Assembly: GCA_938049795.1 (NCBI GenBank)
Contig: CALLCD010000207.1
Coordinates: 1-5,569 of the forward strand
Source of the DNA: an uncultured Hyphomonadaceae bacterium
GTDB taxonomy: Bacteria; Pseudomonadota; Alphaproteobacteria; Caulobacterales; Hyphomonadaceae
DNA length: 5,569 bases
Reading direction: 5' to 3'
The notes under the pieces were generated by a model. That model ran no database searches, was not told where the DNA came from, and saw only the letters and a list, made by a program, of their open reading frames with translations. The position numbers and the translations under genes are program-made. Of this stretch, positions 1 to 5,569 are shown one piece after another. Positions within the stretch are counted from its first letter, which is position 1, and each line of letters begins with the position of its first letter.

Positions 1-1
1 C

Positions 2-715
2 CGCTCCGGCGGCGACCGATTAGGGCCGGTCTTCATTCTCGAAGAAGACACCGCCAACGCCGCCGAACGCATCACCACCGCCCCCTCCGGCCGGATCGGG
101 CGCGGCGTGCTCGAAGACGAAACCCGCATCACCCTCAACACCGGCCAGGGCATCACCGTCGCCCCCAAAGACACGCTCGTCGTCGAACAGCTTGAGTTCC
201 GCCGGCTCGACTGGAACATTGAGGGCGATGTCCTCAGCTTCCGTCCGCGCGGCGATGATGAGCGCGAACTGACCATTCTCGAACTGGTCAGCGAAGCACG
301 CGGGCAGGGCCTCGGCGTGGTCGCCCCGCACATCGCCGCCACCACCGCCCATGCCCAGCTTGGCCGCTCGCTCTTGCTTTTGCTGCTTCCGCTCATCGCG
401 CTGCCTATGGGCCTTGGCTATGGCCGCTCCTTCCAGTCCACCGGAATTGCCGTCGGCATCGTTTTCCTTCTGGTCGCACAAAAATCCCTCGAAGCGGGCC
501 AGTCGCTCGCCAATGCGCAATCCATCGCGCCCTGGATGGGCACATGGCCCGTCTTCGGCATCATCGCCGTGATCGGCCTCGGCCTGTTCCTGCGCAGCGC
601 CCTCTTTGTCGCCACACCGCCGCTCATGCTGCTCTCGTTCGATCTCGGCTCGGTGGCCAGACGCTTCGGTCGCACCGCTATGCGCCTTATGATGGGGCCA
701 CGTAATCCGCAATGA
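2..715 (+). CDS. lptF: LptF, LPS export permease subunit (3' part, start outside window)
   Basis: The frame is open from base 2, so this is the C-terminal 237 residues of a longer gene whose start lies upstream. LptF pairs with LptG in the inner membrane and, driven by the LptB ATPase, extracts lipopolysaccharide and passes it to LptC/LptA. The visible part begins in the periplasmic beta-jellyroll domain (about residues 1-90). A segment with ELTILEL and a following EARGQG stretch resembles the end of that domain in LptF/LptG proteins. Three membrane helices follow at about residues 121-141, 145-163 and 178-203, matching helices 4-6 of the family. The frame ends in a TGA that overlaps the lptG start by 4 bases. 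The family assignment is firm from the fold pattern and from the adjacent lptG; the LptF versus LptG label rests on gene order, LptF normally being encoded first. Confidence 0.9.
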   Translation, partial: RSGGDRLGPVFILEEDTANAAERITTAPSGRIGRGVLEDETRITLNTGQGITVAPKDTLVVEQLEFRRLDWNIEGDVLSFRPRGDDERELTILELVSEARGQGLGVVAPHIAATTAHAQLGRSLLLLLLPLIALPMGLGYGRSFQSTGIAVGIVFLLVAQKSLEAGQSLANAQSIAPWMGTWPVFGIIAVIGLGLFLRSALFVATPPLMLLSFDLGSVARRFGRTAMRLMMGPRNPQ

Positions 716-1770
716 ACCGTCTGATCTGGTATCTCTCCAAACTCTTCATCTCGATCTGGCTCGTCGCAGCCTTCGGTCTGGTCGTGCTCACCGGACTGCT
801 CGATTCGCTCGCCAATGCGTCGGAAATTTCCGCCAGCGAAGAGGGCGGCGCCTTCTATTATATGTGGCTGCGCGCCCCGATCATTTTCGATCAGGTCTTC
901 CCCTTCACGCTCATGCTCGCGCTTCTATTGACCTTTGTCGCGCTCATCCGCCGCAACGAACTGGTCGCCTTGCAAGGCGTTGGCCTGTCCATCTTCGCCC
1001 AGGTCCGCGCGCTGGCGCCTGTCGTCTTGGCGGTGTCCTGTCTCGCCGTCATGATCATCAATGCCCGCGTGCCGCCCTCGGTCCAGGCGCTCAATGATTG
1101 GGGCATAGGCGAATATCAGGGCGGCAATGTCTCCGGCGAAGATCCGCTCTGGCTCAATGATGGCGGCATGTTCGTCCGCATGAAGGGCCGCGAAAACCTC
1201 ACCACGCTGACCGATCTCACCTTCTTCCAGCGCAATGACGAAGCCCAGGTCACCGGCGTCATCTGGGCCAAACGCGCCGTCTACACCGGCAATGGCTGGG
1301 CGCTGTCCGGCCTCTCCTCCGTCGCCGTTGATCGCGTCGAGCCTGCGCCTGCGCCTTTCGACTATTGGACCACCGACCAGACCCCGCTCGTTATCGACAA
1401 ACTCGCCGCCGATCCGCGCAATCTATCCTTGCGAGACTTACGCGCCTTTGCCTCTTTCCGTGGCTCGGGGAGCCGGCCCTCGGTCGCCTATCGCGTCTGG
1501 TTCCTCAAACGGCTCACCCTGCCGGTCACAGCCCTTGCGCTCCTGCTCGTCGCCGCCCCGATCATGCAGCGCCTTGGCCGCCGCGACACCGGCACCGTCG
1601 CCCTCATCATCGGCATCGGCCTGACCTTCCTGTTCATGATCTTTGACGGCATTATGGTCACAATGGGCACCGCCGGCGCATTCCCCGCCTGGCCAGCCGC
1701 TTTAGGCATCACCGTCTTCTATGCCGGGCTTGGCCTTTATCTCTGGCTCAATCAGGAAATGCTCAGATGA
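712..1770 (+). CDS. lptG: LptG, LPS export permease subunit
   Basis: This complete 352-residue protein has the normal LptG length. It is the partner of LptF in the LptB2FG transporter that moves LPS out of the inner membrane. Membrane helices are visible at about residues 9-32, 52-79, 98-117, 266-284, 294-315 and 324-346. The large periplasmic domain lies between helices 3 and 4 (about 118-265). The cytoplasmic segment RNELVALQGVGLS (81-93) matches the family's coupling region that contacts LptB. The ATG at 712 overlaps the lptF stop as ATGA and has no good Shine-Dalgarno at normal spacing, which favours translational coupling. The stop overlaps the next gene in the same way. No lptB or lptC is in view. 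Expected to be essential where LPS is essential. Confidence 0.93.
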   Translation: MNRLIWYLSKLFISIWLVAAFGLVVLTGLLDSLANASEISASEEGGAFYYMWLRAPIIFDQVFPFTLMLALLLTFVALIRRNELVALQGVGLSIFAQVRALAPVVLAVSCLAVMIINARVPPSVQALNDWGIGEYQGGNVSGEDPLWLNDGGMFVRMKGRENLTTLTDLTFFQRNDEAQVTGVIWAKRAVYTGNGWALSGLSSVAVDRVEPAPAPFDYWTTDQTPLVIDKLAADPRNLSLRDLRAFASFRGSGSRPSVAYRVWFLKRLTLPVTALALLLVAAPIMQRLGRRDTGTVALIIGIGLTFLFMIFDGIMVTMGTAGAFPAWPAALGITVFYAGLGLYLWLNQEMLR

Positions 1771-2723
1771 CGTGGCGGTTCGGCATGATCTCGAACCCGC
1801 GCAGCCATTCTGTCTCCAGACGCGGCTCCGTCCTCGCCGCCGCCGCCGCGCGCGAACCGGACGCCGCCTTCCATTCGCTCGACATTTTCGAAAACCTGCC
1901 GCGCGTCTTAGGCCGGTTCGCAGATGATGGCGTCAACGCGCTTCTCATCGAGGGCGGAGACGGCACCGCGATGGCCGTCCTGACCGAAATCCTGAGCGAC
2001 CGCTGTCCGCTCCCGCCGGACACCCCCATCGCGCTTCTGCCCGGTGGCATGACCAATCTCGCGGCCAAAGTCATGGGCGTGCGCAATGCAGGCAAGGGCG
2101 GTATCCGCACCCTGCTCGCCGATCTGCGCGCTGGCAATCTCGCCGCCCACACCGAACACATTCCGCTGCTAGAGATCAGCCTCGCCAAAGACACCGACCC
2201 GATTTTCGGCTTCTTCCTCTCCACCGGCGCGCTGCCCAACGGCATCCGCTATTGCCGCCGCGAGCTCCATTCCAAAGGTGCCAGTGGTTCCATCGCTGTC
2301 GGCCTCACTCTCGCAAGGCTCATCTTCGGCCCGCGCGGGGCAGACGGCAACGAGGTTATGCGCCCCTCCGACATGGCCTTTGAAAGCAATGTCTTCCACG
2401 CCGCCGGCTCGCATCTCTTCACCCTCGCCACCACATTGCCCCGCTTCAATCTCGGCATCGACCCGTTCTGGGGGACCGAAGACCGCCCCCTACGCTTCAC
2501 CCACGCCACATGGCCCGCCAATGGCCTTATCCGCGCCATGTATGGCATCCTCGCCAAATCCGGCCCCAAAGCCATGCGCAAACGCGGCATGGAAAGCTTC
2601 AACATCGACGAGGCCCTACTCGGCTATACTGGCGACCTCGTCCTCGACGGCGAATTTCTCAGCCTGCCGCCCTCCGGCAAAATCAAAATCTCCACCACCC
2701 AGCCCGCCGTGTTCATCCGATGA
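1767..2723 (+). CDS. Diacylglycerol-kinase-family lipid kinase (YegS/BmrU/DAGK type)
   Basis: This 318-residue soluble protein has the marks of the DAGK catalytic superfamily. These are the N-terminal ISNPRSH (residues 8-14), the nucleotide-binding GGDGT (63-67), LPGGMTNLAAKVMG (91-104, the counterpart of the usual LPxGTxN motif), and a C-terminal VLDGEF (292-297) that closes the second domain. Family members phosphorylate lipid alcohols with ATP, most often diacylglycerol to phosphatidic acid. The start at 1767 overlaps the lptG stop as ATGA and has AGGA at 1754-1757, nine bases upstream. The downstream partner resembles a phosphatidate cytidylyltransferase, which supports diacylglycerol as substrate. 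A ceramide or other sphingoid substrate is a real alternative, because Caulobacter uses a kinase of this superfamily (CpgB) to make ceramide phosphate. Family assignment is firm; substrate is inferred. Confidence 0.87.
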   Translation: MTWRFGMISNPRSHSVSRRGSVLAAAAAREPDAAFHSLDIFENLPRVLGRFADDGVNALLIEGGDGTAMAVLTEILSDRCPLPPDTPIALLPGGMTNLAAKVMGVRNAGKGGIRTLLADLRAGNLAAHTEHIPLLEISLAKDTDPIFGFFLSTGALPNGIRYCRRELHSKGASGSIAVGLTLARLIFGPRGADGNEVMRPSDMAFESNVFHAAGSHLFTLATTLPRFNLGIDPFWGTEDRPLRFTHATWPANGLIRAMYGILAKSGPKAMRKRGMESFNIDEALLGYTGDLVLDGEFLSLPPSGKIKISTTQPAVFIR

Positions 2724-3679
2724 CCCAGCCCGCGCCCCCGTCCACGTACCGCCTCGCCCGCGTCCGCAAAGTCATCGCCGCCGAACAGGCCGCCACCCCG
2801 CCGCCCCGCGCGCAAGACATGGCCGACGCCATCCGCGCCAAACACGGCGACACCGTTCAAGCCTTCGTCTTCTACGGCTCCGGCCTGCGCGAAGCCGACA
2901 ATATCGAAAAAATGCTCGACTATTACGTCCTGACCAAATCCTACAAAGACATCCACGGACGCGGCCCCAAAGCCTTCGCGAGCTTCGCCCTGCCGCCGAG
3001 CGTGCACTATCTCGAAGCCGCCGACCGCGACCATCAGCCGATGAACTCGAAATACTCCATCGTCTCGCTGCCCGCCTTCACCCGCCGCGTCTCCGGCGGT
3101 GCACGCGAACCGATGATCTGGGCGCGCTTCTCCCAGCCTTGCCTCATCATGTCCTGCCAGAGCGAAGACATCCGCGCACGGTTGATCACCGGCCTCGCCC
3201 AAGCCGTCCTCCATTTCGCAGATCAGGCCAGCCCGCTCATGTCCGGCAAAATGACCCCGCACGCCTTCTGGGCCCGCGCCCTGTCCGAAAGCTACCGCAC
3301 CGAACTGCGCGCCGAACGCCCCCTCGAACGCGCCACCGAAATCGTAGACCGCTATGCCGACCGCTACACCGCACTGGCCGAAGCCCTGTTCGGAGACGTT
3401 GACGAGCACGGCCGCATCCATATCTCCCATCCCTCAAAGCTCGCCCGTGGACGCGCCCGCTGGCGCTGGGCCACCCGCCGATGGGTCGGCAAACCCGCCA
3501 CCGCCCTCCGCGTCCTAAAAGCCGCCTTCACCTTCGACGGCGGCCTCGACTACGTCCTCCACAAACTCAAATCCCATTCCGATGTCTCCATAGAAATAAC
3601 CCCAAGCCAACGCCGCCACCCCATCCTCTGGTCCCCGGTCCTCGCCTACAAACTCTGGCGCAGAGGAGCGTTTCGATAG
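2720..3679 (+). CDS. Tam41/Mmp37-like phosphatidate cytidylyltransferase (CDP-DAG synthase), putative
   Basis: This 319-residue protein matches, from memory, mitochondrial Tam41 along most of its length. Tam41 is a soluble or peripheral nucleotidyltransferase that makes CDP-diacylglycerol from CTP and phosphatidate, unlike multi-spanning CdsA. FVFYGSGL (49-56) matches the Tam41 YGSGVF nucleotide-binding motif, and LDYYVL (66-71) supplies the expected metal-binding aspartate, D67. A KYSIVSL segment followed by a WARFSQPCLIM-like stretch (about 111-145) matches yeast KYGVVS and AGRLQKPVKIL. ESYRTELRAE (about 193-202) falls where Tam41 has its SYAGDIR region. ALRVLKAAFTFDGGLDYVLHKLK (start 262) matches the C-terminal LKGVFTAG-type segment. 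No transmembrane helix is evident. The ATG at 2720 overlaps the kinase stop; the frame stays open further upstream, but there it only shadows the kinase gene. No Shine-Dalgarno is seen, so coupling is likely. Activity is inferred. Confidence 0.8.
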   Translation: MTQPAPPSTYRLARVRKVIAAEQAATPPPRAQDMADAIRAKHGDTVQAFVFYGSGLREADNIEKMLDYYVLTKSYKDIHGRGPKAFASFALPPSVHYLEAADRDHQPMNSKYSIVSLPAFTRRVSGGAREPMIWARFSQPCLIMSCQSEDIRARLITGLAQAVLHFADQASPLMSGKMTPHAFWARALSESYRTELRAERPLERATEIVDRYADRYTALAEALFGDVDEHGRIHISHPSKLARGRARWRWATRRWVGKPATALRVLKAAFTFDGGLDYVLHKLKSHSDVSIEITPSQRRHPILWSPVLAYKLWRRGAFR

Positions 3680-3686
3680 GGTTAGT

Positions 3687-3932
3687 TTAAGCTGGAACCA
3701 GATTTGGTGGAGTAAGAAACTCGAGTAAACGGAGTGCAGCCTCAAAGGTAGGGCACTTGGCCAACACATCTATACATGCCGCCCCTCTTGGCCCACGAGC
3801 CTCATATACAAAGTAACCATAGTCGTCGCCCAACCCGTCGACCATTGCTGCATCGAGCGCCTCTATATCTAGTGGTGAGATGCACATATAGTGGTTCTCG
3901 GCCAAATTGATTCGGAAGGATGTATCAGACAT
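3687..3932 (-). CDS. Small hypothetical protein, 81 residues
   Basis: I do not recognise a named family. The predicted protein is acidic and looks like a compact alpha/beta domain. It has likely strands at YGYFVYEA (38-45) and CIDVLAKC (53-60), then an amphipathic helix TFEAALRLLEFL (62-73). This strand-strand-helix end resembles small uncharacterised proteobacterial proteins, and the composition looks like real coding sequence, not antisense noise. The start ATG (3932 down to 3930) overlaps the ATG of the divergent gene at 3931 within one CATG. A weak AGG lies about seven bases upstream of the start. Its end converges on the Tam41-like gene with a gap of only seven bases. It could be a small regulator or antitoxin-like partner of the divergent gene, but nothing in the sequence proves that. 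No signal peptide or membrane helix is seen. Confidence 0.58.
   Translation of the reverse strand: MSDTSFRINLAENHYMCISPLDIEALDAAMVDGLGDDYGYFVYEARGPRGAACIDVLAKCPTFEAALRLLEFLTPPNLVPA
3914..3920 (+). promoter_or_regulatory. Ribosome binding site deciding the start at 3931
   Basis: GGAAGGA lies ten bases upstream of the ATG at 3931 and is the best Shine-Dalgarno in the islet. It argues for that ATG over the in-frame TTG at 3907, which would place this purine run inside the coding region. It also lies inside the first codons of the opposite-strand 81-residue gene. Confidence 0.6.
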
Positions 3933-4716
3933 GACTAAACCTGAAATATTGTGGGATGTTTATGAAACTCCGAAACTGGACGCGGTGGCATTTGGCAAGT
4001 ATCGCGCTGCCGATGATGCCGGTCGGCCCGGAATCCTTAGGGCTGCGAAGTACAATCGCCGTGGACATAGAGCATCTGCCTCAAACGCTAGAGGGGCTAT
4101 TAGAGACTATCTAACAAGCCCGTTCCCCAACAAGGGCATATTGGATGCCCATCTGGAGGATTACAAAAAAAGATTAACAGATGATTCACGCTCTGACGAG
4201 CAGCATGACAATGACAAAGCAAATCACAGGAACATGAAGAGCTTTCTTAACCACTGGAGCCAAAACCAGTTTGGATCAAAGCTCATCACAGATATTGACG
4301 AAGAGCAACCACCACTAATGGTGGGGGGTATGGCGGTTAAGCTTGAACTGGATTGTATCATCCAAAGCACAAGTAAGAGTAATGTCCAAAGAGTTGGAGG
4401 TCTGTTTCTCAACACACAAAAAGGAGAGGGATTGGGAACGCGCCCCGAAACTATCGCCAAGCGGGACAAAGCCGGTGAAACTGTTGCCCTGCTAGTACTC
4501 AAAGCCATCGAAGAGAGGTTTGCAGGAAACCAGACTGTCTTCCCTAAAGACTGTATTCATTATTATGTTAGCCAGAACAAGCAATGGTTAGCACCCGCCA
4601 GTTTCGCGAAGAAGGTCAAAGATGTAGATGCGTGTGGGAAAATTGCTGCCAATCAGTGGATTGGGATCGACCCACCATCCGCTTTTGACCCGTTAAAGGC
4701 TAAGTTTCACTCGTAG
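3931..4716 (+). CDS. Hypothetical protein of the islet, 261 residues, possible accessory or defence gene
   Basis: I do not recognise the family. The start at 3931 is chosen for the GGAAGGA ten bases upstream. The N-terminal third is basic and polar (KYNRRGHRAS at 40-49). The middle is highly charged and probably helical (about 71-109). A compact core follows: hydrophobic VGGMAVKLELD (131-141), then GGLFLNTQKGEG (156-167), then a long helix at about 173-198, and finally HYYVSQNKQWL (210-220). The order strand with D141, strand with K164, helix loosely resembles a PD-(D/E)XK nuclease core, but the usual E/QxK triad is not clearly met (the local sequence is NTQK), so this is only a suggestion. 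No signal peptide or membrane helix is seen. Codon use is more A/T-rich than in the flanking genes, consistent with transfer. It is divergent from the 81-residue gene, with overlapping starts. Confidence 0.75.
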   Translation: MTKPEILWDVYETPKLDAVAFGKYRAADDAGRPGILRAAKYNRRGHRASASNARGAIRDYLTSPFPNKGILDAHLEDYKKRLTDDSRSDEQHDNDKANHRNMKSFLNHWSQNQFGSKLITDIDEEQPPLMVGGMAVKLELDCIIQSTSKSNVQRVGGLFLNTQKGEGLGTRPETIAKRDKAGETVALLVLKAIEERFAGNQTVFPKDCIHYYVSQNKQWLAPASFAKKVKDVDACGKIAANQWIGIDPPSAFDPLKAKFHS

Positions 4717-4717
4717 T

Positions 4718-4766
4718 CCCCCTAAACCACCCCCACACCCCAAACCTTCCCACCAGACCCCAACCC
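4718..4766 (-). other. C-tract array; G-quadruplex-forming potential on the minus strand
   Basis: On the plus strand there are six runs of three or more C at 4718-4722, 4730-4734, 4738-4741, 4749-4751, 4758-4761 and 4764-4766. They are separated by loops of 7, 3, 7, 6 and 2 bases. The minus strand therefore fits the G3+N1-7 quadruplex pattern with two runs to spare, and the plus strand could form an i-motif. It starts two bases after the stop of the islet gene and lies upstream of the 4812 gene, outside any credible coding frame. If transcribed in the plus direction the RNA would be C-rich, so any effect would be at the DNA level or on an antisense transcript. Confidence 0.6.
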
Positions 4767-4769
4767 TCC

Positions 4770-4804
4770 TATAAGACGGGCAAGGACAATTCCGAGGGGA
4801 GGAG
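4770..4804 (+). promoter_or_regulatory. Leader of the 4812 gene: possible -10 box and strong ribosome binding site
   Basis: GGGGAGGAG at 4796-4804 is a strong Shine-Dalgarno with a seven-base spacer to the ATG at 4812, and it fixes that start. TATAAG at 4770-4775 could be a -10 element just after the C-tract array, but no convincing -35 is present. The ribosome binding site is well supported; the promoter part is only suggestive. Confidence 0.45.
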
Positions 4805-4811
4805 ACCAATC

Positions 4812-5207
4812 ATGTGGGCTGCAAAAATAGGGGCTGTCGCCTATGCGCTCTGGTCGCTGCTTCATATCGTGCTCGGGCTCACCCGCCTCGCAGATCGCGC
4901 CTCCGACGGCACATTGGCCGAAGCCACAGGCCGCCTCGCGCAAGGCCATTGGACGCTGCTATATCTCGGCATATTCGGCCTCATCCTGTCCTGGTTTAAC
5001 TGGCGCAACAATCCCGCCGCCTATTGGGTCGCCGCCTTCATCATCTCTGCTGAGGACATCGGCTTCCTCCTATTCCCCGTCTGGCAAGGCGGCACAGGCT
5101 TTCCGGCTTCGGCCATCGGCCCGGGGCTCTGGATTACCGGCCTGATCTTTACAACCATCGCCTATCTAAACCGGGAAAAACCGAACCACGCGTCAGGCCA
5201 GATCTAA
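4812..5207 (+). CDS. Small four-helix integral membrane protein, function unknown
   Basis: This 131-residue protein is dominated by four hydrophobic segments at about residues 5-24, 46-63, 69-90 and 101-119, so it should sit in the inner membrane. A short polar tail (120-131) follows. Between helices 1 and 2 is a polar loop rich in D, R and E. Notable residues near or in the membrane are H18, the H46-W47 pair, and the adjacent acidic E81-D82 in helix 3. These could be functional in a small transporter or enzyme, but I do not recognise the family. The start is set by GGGGAGGAG seven bases upstream. Codon use is the host's GC-rich style, unlike the islet just before it. It has its own leader and converges on the ABC ATPase gene with an 11-base gap, so it is probably monocistronic. 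Confidence 0.82.
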   Translation: MWAAKIGAVAYALWSLLHIVLGLTRLADRASDGTLAEATGRLAQGHWTLLYLGIFGLILSWFNWRNNPAAYWVAAFIISAEDIGFLLFPVWQGGTGFPASAIGPGLWITGLIFTTIAYLNREKPNHASGQI

Positions 5208-5218
5208 CTCCACCCCCC

Positions 5219-5569
5219 CTAAACCGGCCCCACCATCCGCACATCCCGCCCCGAAACCTCCGCCCGCACGCCATAAACCTCCGCCAGCCGGGCCGCCGTC
5301 AGCGTCGCTTCCACCGTGCCGTCCGCAACAATCTCGCCATCCTTCATCCAGATCATCCGGTCGGCATATCTCGCCGCCAGCGCAATATCGTGCAACACAA
5401 CCAGCACCCCGCCGCCCTGGGCCACATAGGTCGCAAACAAATCCATCAGCCGAAACTGATGCCGCGGATCAAGCGCCGCCACTGGCTCATCCGCGACCAA
5501 TAATGGCGCCTCGCTCGCAAACGCCCGCGCGCAATGGACCCGCGCCAGCTCCCCGCCCGACAGCGTGTC
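5219..5569 (-). CDS. ABC importer ATP-binding subunit, iron-siderophore/haem/cobalamin type (3' part, start outside window)
   Basis: The minus-strand frame stays open to the right edge, so only the last 116 residues are seen; the Walker A half lies outside. The ABC signature LSGGE is at visible residues 3-7. The Walker B with catalytic glutamate is LLVADEP (23-29), the D-loop ALDP is at 32-35, and the switch histidine is in VLHD (58-61). The following ALAARYADR segment and the KDGEIVADG strand (beginning about residue 72) are typical of the FecE/FepC/HmuV/BtuD group, which energises uptake of ferric siderophores, haem or vitamin B12 with a periplasmic binding protein and a permease. The substrate cannot be told from this part. 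A TTG codon inside Walker B (5500) is not a start. The partner permease and binding-protein genes probably lie beyond the right edge. Confidence 0.9.
   Translation of the reverse strand, partial: DTLSGGELARVHCARAFASEAPLLVADEPVAALDPRHQFRLMDLFATYVAQGGGVLVVLHDIALAARYADRMIWMKDGEIVADGTVEATLTAARLAEVYGVRAEVSGRDVRMVGPV

Larger units (their letters stand above)
3680..4716. other. Low-GC islet between GC-rich genes, probably acquired
   Basis: Base composition changes abruptly after the stop of the Tam41-like gene and returns to the host style after 4716. A hand count gives 25 G+C in 60 bases at 4141-4200, against 44 in 60 at 2761-2820. The codons inside use A/T-ending forms (ATA, TTA, AGA, AAT) that the neighbouring genes avoid. 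The islet holds two divergent genes of unknown function. I found no integrase, transposase, tRNA gene, terminal inverted repeats or clear target duplication at its edges, so the mode of entry is unknown. The boundaries given are simply the flanking gene end and the second gene's stop. Confidence 0.65.

Noticed and set aside
20..712. Long minus-strand open frame opposite lptF
   Set aside because: It has low-complexity G/A/D/E-rich antisense composition, typical of high-GC shadow frames, and lptF on the other strand is secure.
1763..2245. Minus-strand open frame opposite the kinase gene
   Set aside because: It is R/S/A-rich antisense noise with no domain; the GGDGT kinase reading is convincing.
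2510..2719. In-frame upstream extension of the Tam41-like gene
   Set aside because: The extra 70 residues are an arginine/histidine-rich shadow of the kinase C-terminus. The ATG at 2720 forms the same ATGA overlap as the other junctions.
2278..3402. 374-residue plus-strand open frame spanning the kinase and Tam41-like genes
   Set aside because: It is composed mostly of S, P, A and R, as expected for an out-of-phase frame of GC-rich genes, and it crosses two well-supported genes.
2624..3430. 268-residue minus-strand open frame opposite the Tam41-like gene
   Set aside because: It is G/A/V-rich with no recognisable domain and fully antisense to a protein with clear family motifs.
3691..3701. 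Short palindrome CTGG-AA-CCAG as a terminator of the operon
   Set aside because: The four-base stem with no U-run is too weak, and it lies inside the minus-strand small gene.
3887..3892. TATAGT as a -10 box for the 261-residue gene
   Set aside because: No acceptable -35 is found 16-18 bases upstream, and A/T-rich hexamers are common in this islet.
4224..4508. Minus-strand open frame within the islet gene
   Set aside because: It is antisense to the 261-residue gene, with serine/leucine-rich composition and no ribosome binding site support.
4722..4949. Minus-strand open frame across the C-tract and the start of the membrane gene
   Set aside because: Its end is a glycine/valine run produced by the G-tracts, and the plus-strand membrane gene has a strong ribosome binding site.

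Overview
The window looks like chromosomal DNA of a GC-rich alphaproteobacterium. A caulobacter/Hyphomonas-type relative is my best guess, from the strong G/C bias at third codon positions and the protein style; no marker gene fixes the taxon. It holds eight credible genes, two of them cut by the window edges.

Positions 2-3679 carry four tightly packed plus-strand genes: the 3' part of lptF, complete lptG, a diacylglycerol-kinase-type lipid kinase, and a protein that aligns by eye along its length with the mitochondrial CDP-diacylglycerol synthase Tam41/Mmp37. All three junctions are the same 4-base ATGA stop/start overlap, so the genes are almost certainly co-transcribed and translationally coupled. 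LptF and LptG are the inner-membrane permease pair that extracts LPS for export. The kinase should make phosphatidate (or another lipid phosphate), and the Tam41-like enzyme should activate phosphatidate with CTP to give CDP-diacylglycerol. The operon therefore appears to join LPS export to a two-step lipid activation or salvage route.

Positions 3680-4716 are clearly poorer in G+C, with different codon use, and look like a small transferred islet. It holds an 81-residue minus-strand gene and a 261-residue plus-strand gene. They are divergent and their start codons overlap within one CATG. I recognise neither family; accessory or defence cargo is possible but unproven.

Positions 4717-4811 are a short non-coding leader that begins with an exceptional C-tract array (G-quadruplex potential on the minus strand) and ends in a strong ribosome binding site. 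From 4812 the high-GC style returns with a small four-helix membrane protein. Convergent with it is the 3' part of an ATP-binding subunit of an iron/haem/cobalamin-type ABC importer, which runs off the right edge. I see no RNA genes, insertion sequences, CRISPR arrays or convincing intrinsic terminators.
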